Source: CAZQVN01 sp964596775 (GTDB taxonomy: Bacteria; Eisenbacteria; RBG-16-71-46; JABDJR01; JAWXBZ01). Taken from it: a stretch of DNA of 64,000 nucleotides. The stretch is from NCBI GenBank assembly GCA_964596775.1, contig CAZQVN010000006.1, forward strand, positions 62,001 to 126,000. Reading direction: 5' to 3'. Shown here one piece after another: positions 35,722 through 43,739 of this stretch; within the stretch, counting starts at the first letter, position 1, and the number at the start of each line of letters is the position of its first letter. The notes below the pieces were generated by a model. That model ran no database searches. It was not told the origin of the DNA and saw only the letters and a program-made list of their open reading frames with translations. Made by a program: the position numbers and the translations under genes.

Positions 35722-36639
35722 ATGAAACGTGTGATGTTTCTCTGCGTCCTCGCCGCCTTCGTCGCGACCGGACCCCATCCGGCCCGCGCGGACGAAGGCG
35801 GATCCAGCAGCATCGAGGACAACCTGTCGTCCTACACCGGCGCCAATGCCGAGGGGTACCTGAAACCCCTGCAGACCGCGCTGGGGCAGACGCTCAACTC
35901 CGGGGTCTTCATATACGCCGGCGTTCCCCGGGACGGCATCACCGCGCGCCTGGAGATCAAGGCCATGGTCACGTCCTTCGGCGACGACGACCGCACGTTC
36001 ACCGCGGTCACCGAGGACTATTTCGGAGAGCCCCGCACGGCGGTCGCTCCCACCGTCGTCGGGAGCGGAGAGGCCGCATCGGTCACCGACCCCTCGACCG
36101 GGGCGGTCTTCTACTTCCCCGGCGGATTCGATCTCAAGCATTTCGGTCTCGCCGTGCCCCAGGTGACCGTCGGCTCCGTGCTGGGTACGGAAGCGGTCGG
36201 GCGCTACATCAAGCTCGACACCGGGGACAATGAAATCGGCGACATCAAGCTTGTCGGCCTCGGAGGGCGGCACAGCATTTCGAACTGGCTCCAGGGATTC
36301 CCGGTGGACCTGTCGGCCATGATCTTCTGGCAGCGGCTGGAAATCGGAAAGGATTTCATCGAGTCGACGGCGCTCACCTACGGGGTCCAGGCCGGACGCT
36401 CGGCCGGCATCGCCAGTGTCTATGGCGGCCTGTCGGTCGACTCGATCGATCTCGACGTCACGTACACGTCGGATGCCGGGTCGGAGGATCCGACCGAAAT
36501 CCAGGTCGAGTTCGACAAGGAATCCACGCTCCACCTGGCTCTCGGCGCCACGCTGCGACTCGGATTCCTGCACCTGAACGGCGAATTCAACCGGGCCGAC
36601 CAGACGAGCTTCACGCTCGGTCTTGGTCTCGGCCAGTAG
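35722..36639 (+). CDS. DUF6588-type exported beta-barrel-like protein
   Basis: A 305-residue protein with signal peptide MKRVMFLCVLAAFVATGPHPARA. The mature part starts with a helical stretch (SSIEDNLSSYTGANAEGYLKPLQTALGQTLNSG) and then becomes a series of beta strands ending in FLHLNGEFNRADQTSFTLGLGLGQ, a pattern seen in DUF6588 proteins of Bacteroidetes and relatives, which are predicted outer-membrane barrels. GGAGG precedes the ATG. The next gene starts eight bases downstream. Function unknown. Confidence 0.7.
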   Translation: MKRVMFLCVLAAFVATGPHPARADEGGSSSIEDNLSSYTGANAEGYLKPLQTALGQTLNSGVFIYAGVPRDGITARLEIKAMVTSFGDDDRTFTAVTEDYFGEPRTAVAPTVVGSGEAASVTDPSTGAVFYFPGGFDLKHFGLAVPQVTVGSVLGTEAVGRYIKLDTGDNEIGDIKLVGLGGRHSISNWLQGFPVDLSAMIFWQRLEIGKDFIESTALTYGVQAGRSAGIASVYGGLSVDSIDLDVTYTSDAGSEDPTEIQVEFDKESTLHLALGATLRLGFLHLNGEFNRADQTSFTLGLGLGQ

Positions 36640-36647
36640 GAGGGATG

Positions 36648-37262
36648 ATGAAACTGCGCAAATCGCTGAACCTCCTGCTGCTCGCATCGCTGTTCATGGT
36701 GTTCCACGGAGAGTCGTGCCTCATCGAGGAACGCGAAACGGATTTCGTGATCCGGGCCGACATACCGGCCGTCTGGCACACGGAGGGGACGAACAGTTCG
36801 GGAAGCGAGTCCGTGTTCGTTTCCGCGGCCACCGAAGTCGATAACGCGCTGGGTGACCTCGACGGCGATGCCGTCGTGGACGAAATCGTGATCTCCGGCG
36901 CCTGCTACGAGGTACTCGAGAACAACGGGTTCATCGGGGCGCACTCCGGCAACGTCACCGTGGCCGCAACCGGACAATCCCCGCTGGCGTTGCTCTCGTT
37001 CAACTCGCCGTCGAACGCCGCCGGATCGACGGGCAGTTCGGCCGGGGCGGAAGTTTCGCTGTCGGCGGCCGGAGTCAACTTCATCAACGGGCGTCTCGCC
37101 CAGTACCTGTCCACCCGCGACGCCCAGTTGCTGGAGTTCACGTTCGCGGCCACCTGGAACTCGACCCCCCCGACCGGCGGACAGGCGTACGACTTCGACT
37201 GGAAGACCTGCGTCGTGCTTCAGATCAAGGGAACCCTGACCCTGGATGTGTTCGATCCCTGA
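36648..37262 (+). CDS. Exported protein of unknown function
   Basis: A 204-residue protein with signal peptide (LRKSLNLLLLASLFMVFHGES). The mature part is beta-rich, mildly acidic, with VSAATEVDNALGDLDGDAVVDEIVISG and a final FDWKTCVVLQIKGTLTLDVFDP. The second of two adjacent ATGs (36648) is taken as the start because AGGAGG would be too close to the first. I do not recognise a family. It follows the DUF6588-type gene at once and both end at the strong terminator at 37288-37320. Confidence 0.6.
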   Translation: MKLRKSLNLLLLASLFMVFHGESCLIEERETDFVIRADIPAVWHTEGTNSSGSESVFVSAATEVDNALGDLDGDAVVDEIVISGACYEVLENNGFIGAHSGNVTVAATGQSPLALLSFNSPSNAAGSTGSSAGAEVSLSAAGVNFINGRLAQYLSTRDAQLLEFTFAATWNSTPPTGGQAYDFDWKTCVVLQIKGTLTLDVFDP

Positions 37263-37287
37263 CCCGCCCGCCTGCGCCTGAAAAAGG

Positions 37288-37321
37288 AAGGAGCCGGAAA
37301 CTTCAGGTTTCCGGCTCCTTT
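37288..37321. terminator. Strong bidirectional rho-independent terminator
   Basis: Perfect 14-bp inverted repeat (37288-37301 and 37307-37320), five-base loop, flanked by AAAAA on the left and TTTTTT on the right. It lies between two convergent operons (stops at 37262 and 37347). Confidence 0.85.
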
Positions 37322-37346
37322 TTTCCCTGTCGGTCGTCGGGGCCGC

Positions 37347-38435
37347 TCAGCCCGCCTTCCTTCGTTCGGGCTTCGGCGCCCCGGGAATATCGAGCATGGT
37401 CACTCCCCGGCTGTACTCCTTGAACGTCGGCGCGGTCAGATCCTTGAGCCTCGCGGACAGGTCCACGATCCGCAGGGCCGACTCCTCGATCACCTTGAGC
37501 CCGGCTACCGTCTTTTCGTCGAGACCTCCCGAACGGGCCAGGAGTATCTGGGCCCGGCCGAGGATCGCCGCGAGCGGGTTGTTGATTTCGTGGTTGAGCG
37601 CCGCCCACGTATCGAGCACGGCGGTCAGGCGGCCATTGCGGAGAATCTCCTCCTGGAGGCGCCGCTCCTCCGTCACGTCTTCGAGGAGAAGGATCATCAG
37701 CGGCTCCCGGCCGGCCGTGGCCGGCACGCGGAAGAGCTTGCGATGAATCGTCCGGACGTGATCCGCCGGGCCCGTCACCTGGATCTCCGCGGCGGGCATC
37801 GGACCGTCACCATGGGCCTTCGGAGGGCCCGCGCCATCCGGAGTGTGCCGGCAGGACTCGAGCTCCGGAACCAGGCCCGGGTTGGCGGCGAGAAGAGACT
37901 CGGCCTCGCTGTTCGAGAAGAGGTGCTCCCCTTTCTCGTTCAGGACGACGACACCCGAGGGAAGGTTTTCCAGCGTGGCCTGCAGCAGGCTCCGGACCTC
38001 TTCCGCGTCGTTCAGAGCCTCGCCAAGCAGGGCCGCCGACTTCCGGATTTCCTGGTTGCGGCTGCGCAGATGGGAAAACAGCTGCGCCTTTTCCTTGAGC
38101 AGAACGGCCTGGGAGGAGAACAGGATGAGCAGGCTCAGTTGCTGCTTCTGCTCCTGCGTCATCTCGTGACCGGCCTTCGGCAGAATGGACGCCCCGGGAA
38201 ACTGGTCCAGCCGCCGCGAGTACTCTTCGAGAATCGCGTTGAAGAGTTCCTGCGGATCGTCCACCTGGTCGAGGAGCTCCATCGTGGCTTCGAAAACCCG
38301 GTTCATGTCGGCACGCTTGATCTCAACGGCCTTCAGGTCCATGCCGAATTTCTCGACACCGTCGCCATCGGGCCCGGGTTCGCCGTCATTCATTCCGGGG
38401 TAAAGAGGTGTGACCCTGCCGCGCCGATTCGCCAT
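37347..38435 (-). CDS. PAS plus DHp (HisKA) signalling protein lacking the kinase ATPase domain
   Basis: A 362-residue soluble protein. A helical N-terminal region (about 30-150) is followed by a PAS domain near 150-260 (LLQATLENLPSGVVVLNEKGE, ending LMILLLEDVTEERRLQEE) and a HisKA-type dimerisation/phospho-acceptor helix pair with His282 in AALNHEINNPLAAILGRAQ. Only about 80 residues remain, with a second DHp helix (LKVIEESALRIVDLSARL) and a basic tail, so no HATPase (N, G1, G2 boxes) is present. The strong terminator begins 27 bases after the stop, so the end is genuine. The ATG at 38435 lies one base after the CheW gene; a start at 38393 is possible. Confidence 0.8.
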   Translation of the reverse strand: MANRRGRVTPLYPGMNDGEPGPDGDGVEKFGMDLKAVEIKRADMNRVFEATMELLDQVDDPQELFNAILEEYSRRLDQFPGASILPKAGHEMTQEQKQQLSLLILFSSQAVLLKEKAQLFSHLRSRNQEIRKSAALLGEALNDAEEVRSLLQATLENLPSGVVVLNEKGEHLFSNSEAESLLAANPGLVPELESCRHTPDGAGPPKAHGDGPMPAAEIQVTGPADHVRTIHRKLFRVPATAGREPLMILLLEDVTEERRLQEEILRNGRLTAVLDTWAALNHEINNPLAAILGRAQILLARSGGLDEKTVAGLKVIEESALRIVDLSARLKDLTAPTFKEYSRGVTMLDIPGAPKPERRKAG

Positions 38436-38436
38436 G

Positions 38437-38871
38437 TCAATGCACCGGTGCCGGGCGGAGGTTGACGAGCAGGATCGGCACATCGCCGAGTTCCACGAAA
38501 CCCCACGGGCCCCGGAGATCCTCGCCGCCGCCCGGCAGGAGGCGGTACAGGCGATCACCCGGCGTGACGCGCAGTACATCGTGCGCGGCGTCGACACCGA
38601 CGCCGAGCAGGCCCCGCGGCGCCCGGAACAGGATGACGGCGCCGGGGGTGCGGGCCCCCCGCACGCCGGCGGGAAAGATGTTTTCCGGGCTCAGCAGCGG
38701 CACGTCCAGCCCCTGGAAGGGGATGGATCCGCAGTCCCCGTCGGCCAGGAGCGACACGTCGGAGAGGACCCCGACGACCTGTTCCAGCGGGGCGGCCATG
38801 CGCAGTCCGCCCACGGTGAACGTGAGGAGTTCGAGTTCGACGAGCGCCGCCTGGCGATGTGCCCACTTCAT
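38437..38871 (-). CDS. CheW-like domain protein
   Basis: A 144-residue single-domain protein. The CheW beta pattern is visible: LELLTFTVGGLRMAAPLEQVVGVL, SIPFQGLDVPLLSP, AVILFRAPRGLLGVGVDAAHDVLRV and DVPILLVNLRPAP. In chemosensory arrays CheW joins receptors to CheA; here no CheA or MCP gene is in the window, and its operon partners are a PAS-DHp protein and an RsbW-like ATPase. It overlaps the ATPase gene by four bases and is followed one base later by the PAS-DHp gene. Confidence 0.75.
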   Translation of the reverse strand: MKWAHRQAALVELELLTFTVGGLRMAAPLEQVVGVLSDVSLLADGDCGSIPFQGLDVPLLSPENIFPAGVRGARTPGAVILFRAPRGLLGVGVDAAHDVLRVTPGDRLYRLLPGGGEDLRGPWGFVELGDVPILLVNLRPAPVH

Positions 38872-39311
38872 GAGGCCGCCCTTCGCGACGCGCGGAATCG
38901 CGACATGTGAAGCTCGTTGATCCCGTCAGCGGTTCGCAGGTAGCGGACCTCGTCCATGATCCGATGGATCAGGTGGATTCCGTAGCCGCCTTCGGCGAGC
39001 GCTTCGGCTTCGGGCACCGCGATCGTCGCCGGCGGAGAAAACGCGCGGGGCGCCTGATCCCGGATCACGATCCGGACGGCATCGCGCCGGGCCTCGATCT
39101 CGATGTCGATCGGTTCTCCGCTCCGCCCTTCGTAAGCGTGCCTCATGACGTTGCTCAGGGCCTCGCCGAACGCCAGGGTGCATTCGGCCCGGTCGTCGCT
39201 CGAAAGCCCGGCGATCTCCATCTGGCCCGCAACCCAGCGGCGGGCCCGACGAGCCTCGTCATGGGAGCTCCGAATCCGGAGCGTTCCGCTTCCCTGGTCG
39301 GGGGAGGTCAC
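38868..39311 (-). CDS. RsbW/SpoIIAB-like HATPase (anti-sigma-factor-type kinase)
   Basis: A 147-residue GHKL ATPase. The N box is FGEALSNVMRHAY (near residues 49-61), G1 is IRDQAPRAF (DxxxP type) and G2 is GGYGIHLIHRIMDEV (near 108-122). Proteins of this size and type phosphorylate STAS antagonists and bind sigma factors or other partners. The STAS gene lies just upstream (15 bases), as in rsbV-rsbW pairs. No sigma factor gene is in this operon, so the output is open. Confidence 0.87.
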   Translation of the reverse strand: MTSPDQGSGTLRIRSSHDEARRARRWVAGQMEIAGLSSDDRAECTLAFGEALSNVMRHAYEGRSGEPIDIEIEARRDAVRIVIRDQAPRAFSPPATIAVPEAEALAEGGYGIHLIHRIMDEVRYLRTADGINELHMSRFRASRRAAS

Positions 39312-39326
39312 CGCGGGCTCTTCGGC

Positions 39327-39656
39327 TCAGGCCGCTTTGGCGGAGGCCGCGTCGGGATAGATCGTGAAGATCTTGTCGAGGCGCGTCAGCTGGAAAATCT
39401 TCATGGCGTCGCGCTGCACGGCACAGAGCGCCAGGGAACCGCCGCGGGTCCGGATCTCCTTGTACAGCTTGACCAGCGCCGCCAGCCCGGAACTGTCCAG
39501 GTAGTGCACCTTTTCCATGTTCACGAGAAAGGCGGTGCTGCCCGATTCGATCGAGCCCATGAACCGGTTCTGCATTTCGGCGGCCGACCCCGAGTCCAGG
39601 TCGCCGTCGAGCTGGAAGACGGTCCAGCCATCCTTCTCTTCGACTTCGATATTCAT
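39327..39656 (-). CDS. STAS-domain anti-sigma-factor antagonist (RsbV-like)
   Basis: A 109-residue STAS protein with strand-helix layout FQLDGDLDSGSAAEMQNRF, FLVNMEKVHYLDSSGLAALVKLYKEIR and ALCAVQRDAMKIFQLTRLDKIFTIY. The conserved Ser of LDSSGL (near residue 58) is the likely site of phosphorylation by the partner ATPase. GGAGG precedes the ATG at 39656. It is the first gene of the four-gene signalling operon and sits 126 bases after the amidase gene. Confidence 0.88.
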   Translation of the reverse strand: MNIEVEEKDGWTVFQLDGDLDSGSAAEMQNRFMGSIESGSTAFLVNMEKVHYLDSSGLAALVKLYKEIRTRGGSLALCAVQRDAMKIFQLTRLDKIFTIYPDAASAKAA

Positions 39657-39782
39657 CTCGTCCTCCAGTGACCTGGGTCGGTTTGCCCGACCTGCCGGGA
39701 TCTCGTATCGCTACGCACACGGAAATCATCGGCAGAGTCACCGGAGGGCTTGAGATCTTTGAGAACTCTATGAAATAAGGAG

Positions 39783-40952
39783 TTAGCGAAGCTCGGCGAC
39801 GCTGGATGCCTCGAAATACCGGACAATCCCGTCGGCGACACGCTTGCTGAAGGCGTTTCGGAACGATTCGCTGGCCAGCCGCTTGTTCTCGGCCGGATTC
39901 GTGATGAAAGCCGTCTCGACGAGAATCGAGGGAATCCGGGGGGACTTGAGCACGACGAAACCTGCCTGCTTGACCCCGCGGGTCTTGAGCACGCTGTAGG
40001 TGCGCAGCGCATTGACCACGGATTCGGCGAGGAGCGACCCCCGGGCGAGCATGTCCGTCTGCTGCATGTCGAAGAGGATGCCCGAAACGTCATCGTCCGC
40101 CTCGGGCGCCACACCGCCCATCAGGTCGGCGGAGTTTTCCAGCTGGGCCAGTTCCCGCGACGCCTCGTCCGTCGCTCCGGACAGGGAAAGGAAATAGACC
40201 TCCGTTCCGTGGGCGGTACTGCTCTTCGAGGCGTTGGCGTGAATGCTCACGAACACGTCGGCGTTCTTCTGCTCGGCAATGCGGGAGCGCCCGCGCAGCG
40301 GGATGAAGACGTCGGAATCGCGGGTCAGGTAGGCCTTGAAGCCTGGTCGGCTGTTCAGTTCCGCCGCCACGCCCCGCGCCACGTCGAGGCACACGTCCTT
40401 CTCGTTCAGCGAGAAACCGCGGGCGCCGGGGTCCTGTCCGCCGTGTCCGGCGTCCACGACGACGATGTACGGACCGGACCGCGGAGGGGGAGCCTTGACG
40501 GTCGGGGATCTCTGGACGGGGAGGTCCGGCACCGGGGCAGGCGCCTTGGGCGGCGGGCCCCCGAAAACGTCCACGACGTAACGGTGCGGGAGATCCCCTT
40601 CGGCGGGAACCTCGAACACCCGGTAATCCTTGAATCCCACGGCGTCCAGGACGAAACGCGCCTTGCCGGAATAGTATCCGATGCGCACCCGGGACACGAT
40701 CCCGTCATTGATGATCAGGGGCTCGAGTCCGGGAGCGGGGCTTCCGGTGATGTCGATGACGATGCGCGGAGGGTTGTCCAGGGTCTCGTGGGAAAACGGC
40801 GCCGGCGAACGAGACTCGATCACGAGCCGGGTGTGCCCTTCGGAACTGGAGTAGCGCAGCCCGGTGACCACGGTCGAGGCGGCCGCGCCCGCGGGGGAAG
40901 AACCCGCGAGAAGAAGGAAGACCGCGGCAAGTACTGGAAACATCTGCTTCAT
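39783..40952 (-). CDS. amiC: N-acetylmuramoyl-L-alanine amidase (AmiC-like, AMIN plus Amidase_3)
   Basis: A 389-residue periplasmic enzyme that removes peptide stems from peptidoglycan. It has a signal peptide (MFPVLAAVFLLLAGSSPAGA), an N-terminal AMIN domain near residues 25-130 for septal localisation (VTGLRYSSSEGHTRLVIES, IVIDITG, GIVSRVRIGYY), a Pro-rich linker and Amidase_3 from about 160. Zinc ligands are seen in VVDAGHGGQDPGARG, NEKDVCLDVA and FVSIHANA, and the catalytic Glu in PSILVETAFITNP. The insertion after HANASKSSTAHGTEVYF is the regulatory helix of AmiC-type enzymes. GGAGAG precedes the ATG. Confidence 0.92.
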   Translation of the reverse strand: MKQMFPVLAAVFLLLAGSSPAGAAASTVVTGLRYSSSEGHTRLVIESRSPAPFSHETLDNPPRIVIDITGSPAPGLEPLIINDGIVSRVRIGYYSGKARFVLDAVGFKDYRVFEVPAEGDLPHRYVVDVFGGPPPKAPAPVPDLPVQRSPTVKAPPPRSGPYIVVVDAGHGGQDPGARGFSLNEKDVCLDVARGVAAELNSRPGFKAYLTRDSDVFIPLRGRSRIAEQKNADVFVSIHANASKSSTAHGTEVYFLSLSGATDEASRELAQLENSADLMGGVAPEADDDVSGILFDMQQTDMLARGSLLAESVVNALRTYSVLKTRGVKQAGFVVLKSPRIPSILVETAFITNPAENKRLASESFRNAFSKRVADGIVRYFEASSVAELR

Positions 40953-41064
40953 TCGCTCTCCTCCGTCGTTTCCCCCGCACCGGACACCATTGACGCGCAA
41001 CGCCCGTGCACACCGCCTCGCCGCGCCGCGCTTTCCCGGAACGCCGCCAGAGACCCCGCGGCGC

Positions 41065-41916
41065 CTATTCGAGTTCCGCCAGATCCGCCGCGAGGAAGCG
41101 CACGGGGTCCAGCGGCTGCCCGAACTGCCGGACTTCGTAATGAAGATGGGGCGCCGTCACCCGGCCCGAACTTCCGACCCGGGCAATGAGCTGGCCGCGC
41201 CGGACCGTGTCGCCTTCGCGGACGTTCAGCGAACCCGCGTGCGCGTACCGGCTTTCCAGCCCGTTCTCGTGATCGATGATCACGACCAGTCCGTATCCGG
41301 ACTGCCGCCCCGCCGCGCGAACGATTCCGGACGCGGATGCGTACACGGGGCTGCCTGTGTCGGCGCGCATGTCGAGCCCCTGGTGCATCTCCACCCGTTT
41401 CGTGAACGGGTCGAGGCGGGGCCCGAAGCGGCTGGACAGGTACCCCGAGGAAATCGGCGCAATGAGCGGAATGCGCTCCCAGAGTTCCCGGCGGGCCCTG
41501 AGCCGGTCGACGATCTCGCGGAGGGAGGCCGCCTGGAGCTCACATTCGAGGTTCAGCCTGTGCAGTTTCTCCTCGAGGGGATCCGCGACCGGAGCCAGGG
41601 AGGTTCCGCCGACGCCGAGCTTCCGGACGTCCTCGTCCACCGGGGGCAGACCGGCCCGGGAGCGGAGGATCTCACCTTCCGTCTCCATCGCCCGCAGGGC
41701 CTCGTCCAGCACCCGGATCCGCCGCTCGATCCGGTCGCGGGGCGCCTCGAACGCCCCGAGGTCCACGGGAAGTACGAGCCCGAAAACCGCGATCGCCGCA
41801 TGAATGACCCCGATACCGATGGCCGCGCCGAGAATGTGCCACGGGTACACGCGCAGCGTGCGTTCGCGGCCGGGCGAGCCGCGTTTGATCGTCATGATGG
41901 GGTCTGGAAAGGACAC
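41065..41916 (-). CDS. M23-family (LytM/EnvC-like) peptidase with membrane anchor and coiled coil
   Basis: A 283-residue protein with an N-terminal membrane segment (PWHILGAAIGIGVIHAAIAVFGLVLPV), a coiled coil of about 80 residues (RDRIERRIRVLDEALRAME to DRLRARRELWER) and a C-terminal LytM domain. Zinc-binding residues are intact: FGPRLDPFTKRVEMHQGLDM and APHLHYEVR, with RYAHAGSLNVREGDTV between. It may therefore be an active endopeptidase, or an activator of the neighbouring amidase as EnvC/NlpD are. GTG at 41916 is chosen for its strong AGGAG; an ATG lies at 41895. Confidence 0.83.
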   Translation of the reverse strand: MSFPDPIMTIKRGSPGRERTLRVYPWHILGAAIGIGVIHAAIAVFGLVLPVDLGAFEAPRDRIERRIRVLDEALRAMETEGEILRSRAGLPPVDEDVRKLGVGGTSLAPVADPLEEKLHRLNLECELQAASLREIVDRLRARRELWERIPLIAPISSGYLSSRFGPRLDPFTKRVEMHQGLDMRADTGSPVYASASGIVRAAGRQSGYGLVVIIDHENGLESRYAHAGSLNVREGDTVRRGQLIARVGSSGRVTAPHLHYEVRQFGQPLDPVRFLAADLAELE

Positions 41917-42012
41917 GCGCTGTCTCCTGGGAAGCCCGAGGCCATGCCGGGACTCGGAAGCTGTGGGCGGGGGAGCGGAACTATTGCCGAAACACCCCCG
42001 TCCCGTCAACCC

Positions 42013-43518
42013 TCAGGGTTCGGACGGCCTCAGGGCCAGGAACAGGGTCTGGCCGTAGCGCCGGATCCGCATCACGATCGGGCGGCTGGTCAGTTCGGCC
42101 CGGCCCATCGCCGTTTTCCAGTCCCCGAGGGACTGAACGGCCACGTCCCCGACGTCGAGGATCTGATCCCCCTCCTCGAACCCCGCCTCGGCGGCGGGAG
42201 AGCCGAACCGGACACCGGTTACCAGAAGGCACGGTGCATACGGCACATCGAGCTCCTCGGCCAGTTTCCGGTCCATCGGCTCGATCCGCATTCCCTCCCA
42301 CTCCAGGGCGCGATCCACGGGCTGAACCGGTTCCGGAGCCGCGTCTTCCCCCTCCGGGCGCGGCACGAAACGCATGGTGATCCTGAGTTCGCGCCCGTCC
42401 CGGACCAGGACCAGGGACACGTCGCTTCCGACGCGCACGTCGGCCACCATCCGGCGGAACCGGTTGACTTCCGCGGTCGGCACTCCGTTGAGCGACGTGA
42501 TCACGTCCTTGACCCGGATCCCCGCCCGATCCGCGGGACCGTCCGCTTCCACGCCGGCCACGAGGATCCCGCGCGCCTCGCAGCCAAGTCCCTCGGCCAG
42601 GTCTTCGGTCAACTCCTGCGGAACGATCCCCATGTACGACCGGCTGACCTTTCCGCTGCTGATGAGCTGATCGCTCACATCGCGGGCCATGTTGATGGGA
42701 ATGGCGAAGCCGAGCCCCTGGCCGGTCGGATTGATCGCCGTCGTCATGCCGATCACCTCGCCCTGCGCGTTCACGAGCGGTCCACCCGAATTCCCGAAGT
42801 TGATCGAAGCATCGGTCTGGATGAAGTCCTGGTAGTCGGGCCCCCCGCCGGCGATCTGGAGATCGGAACGCCCCTTGGCGCTGACCACGCCCACCGTCAC
42901 CGATCCTTCCAGCTGTCCCAGCGGATTCCCAATGGCCATGGCCCACTCGCCGACCTCGACGAGGTCGGAGTTGCCGAGAATCACGTTCGGGAGCCCTTCC
43001 GCCGGCCGGCCGGTCTCCCCGCGGATCCTGAGCACGGCCACATCCGTCATTGCGTCCGAGCCCACCAGTTCCGCGCCGAACGTCCGGCCATCGCTGAGAT
43101 GCACGGTGATCGACTCGGCCCTCTCCACGACATGGTTGTTCGTCATCACGTGACCCATTTCATCGATGATGAAACCGGAGCCGCTGCTCGGCACGTTCAT
43201 CTCCGGTCGTTCGTCCCCGGGGCCGAAGAATCTGAAGAGCTCGGACTGGGGAGGAATGCCCTCGACGGGGGGATGCCTCATCTTGCGCTTCGTGTCCACG
43301 TAAACGACGGCGGGCACGACGGTGCGCGCGACGGCAACGAAAGGGCTCTTGGAGATGGCGCCCCCGAGAACCACCGGGGGAGCCGTGCTCGCGGTCGTCG
43401 ACGGCGGGGCGTCGATGCCCGCCGACAGGACAAGACCGATCATCGTTCCGATCGACAGGATCGTCAGAACGACGAGAATGCTTCGGGCGGTCCGGAGACC
43501 GCGGCTGAGTTCATCCAT
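42013..43518 (-). CDS. degP: HtrA/DegP-family periplasmic serine protease
   Basis: A 501-residue protein with an N-terminal membrane anchor or signal (SILVVLTILSIGTMIGLVLSA), a trypsin-like domain and two PDZ domains. The catalytic triad is His in VMTNNHVVE (near 129), Asp in MTDVAVLRI (near 159) and Ser in INFGNSGGPLVN (near 243). The first PDZ has RSYMGIVPQELTEDLAEGLG and PADRAGIRVKDVITSLNG, the second RIEPMDRKLAEELDVP and AGFEEGDQILDVG. It degrades or holds misfolded envelope proteins. A good promoter lies upstream. Confidence 0.93.
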   Translation of the reverse strand: MDELSRGLRTARSILVVLTILSIGTMIGLVLSAGIDAPPSTTASTAPPVVLGGAISKSPFVAVARTVVPAVVYVDTKRKMRHPPVEGIPPQSELFRFFGPGDERPEMNVPSSGSGFIIDEMGHVMTNNHVVERAESITVHLSDGRTFGAELVGSDAMTDVAVLRIRGETGRPAEGLPNVILGNSDLVEVGEWAMAIGNPLGQLEGSVTVGVVSAKGRSDLQIAGGGPDYQDFIQTDASINFGNSGGPLVNAQGEVIGMTTAINPTGQGLGFAIPINMARDVSDQLISSGKVSRSYMGIVPQELTEDLAEGLGCEARGILVAGVEADGPADRAGIRVKDVITSLNGVPTAEVNRFRRMVADVRVGSDVSLVLVRDGRELRITMRFVPRPEGEDAAPEPVQPVDRALEWEGMRIEPMDRKLAEELDVPYAPCLLVTGVRFGSPAAEAGFEEGDQILDVGDVAVQSLGDWKTAMGRAELTSRPIVMRIRRYGQTLFLALRPSEP

Positions 43519-43574
43519 GGGATGCCATCCGGGAAGGAGGTCTGGGACACGGCGGATAGCCGTGAATAGGTGGG

Positions 43575-43603
43575 ATCATAGGAGGGGCGCGGGGCCGGTT
43601 CAA
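43575..43603 (-). promoter_or_regulatory. Sigma-70-like promoter of the HtrA gene
   Basis: Minus-strand TTGAAC (-35, 43598-43603) and TATGAT (-10, 43575-43580) with an exact 17-base spacer; leader of about 50 bases. Confidence 0.55.
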
Positions 43604-43723
43604 CCGCGGAGACCGCTCCCGCCGCGGATCCGAATCCGTTCCGGCGCGGGAATCCCGGGAGCCGACCGGCTCCGGGTCGCCACGGCGCCGGCCGGTCCAG
43701 CCGCGACAGGGAGCCCCCCGCTC

Positions 43724-43732
43724 TGGTATAAA
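43724..43732 (+). promoter_or_regulatory. Extended -10 promoter of lpxH giving a leaderless mRNA
   Basis: TGG plus TATAAA (43727-43732), an extended -10 element with no clear -35 box. The ATG at 43740 begins seven bases after the box, and no Shine-Dalgarno is present. Confidence 0.45.
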
Positions 43733-43739
43733 CGCGCCC

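Noticed and set aside
37347..38435. Kinase ATPase domain lost by frameshift (pseudogene)
   Set aside because: The stop codon is followed within 27 bases by a strong terminator shared with the convergent operon, so there is no room for a missing domain in another frame.
40864..43569. A 901-residue plus-strand frame over the M23 and HtrA genes
   Set aside because: Shadow of two clear minus-strand enzymes with intact catalytic motifs; composition typical of antisense frames in GC-rich DNA.
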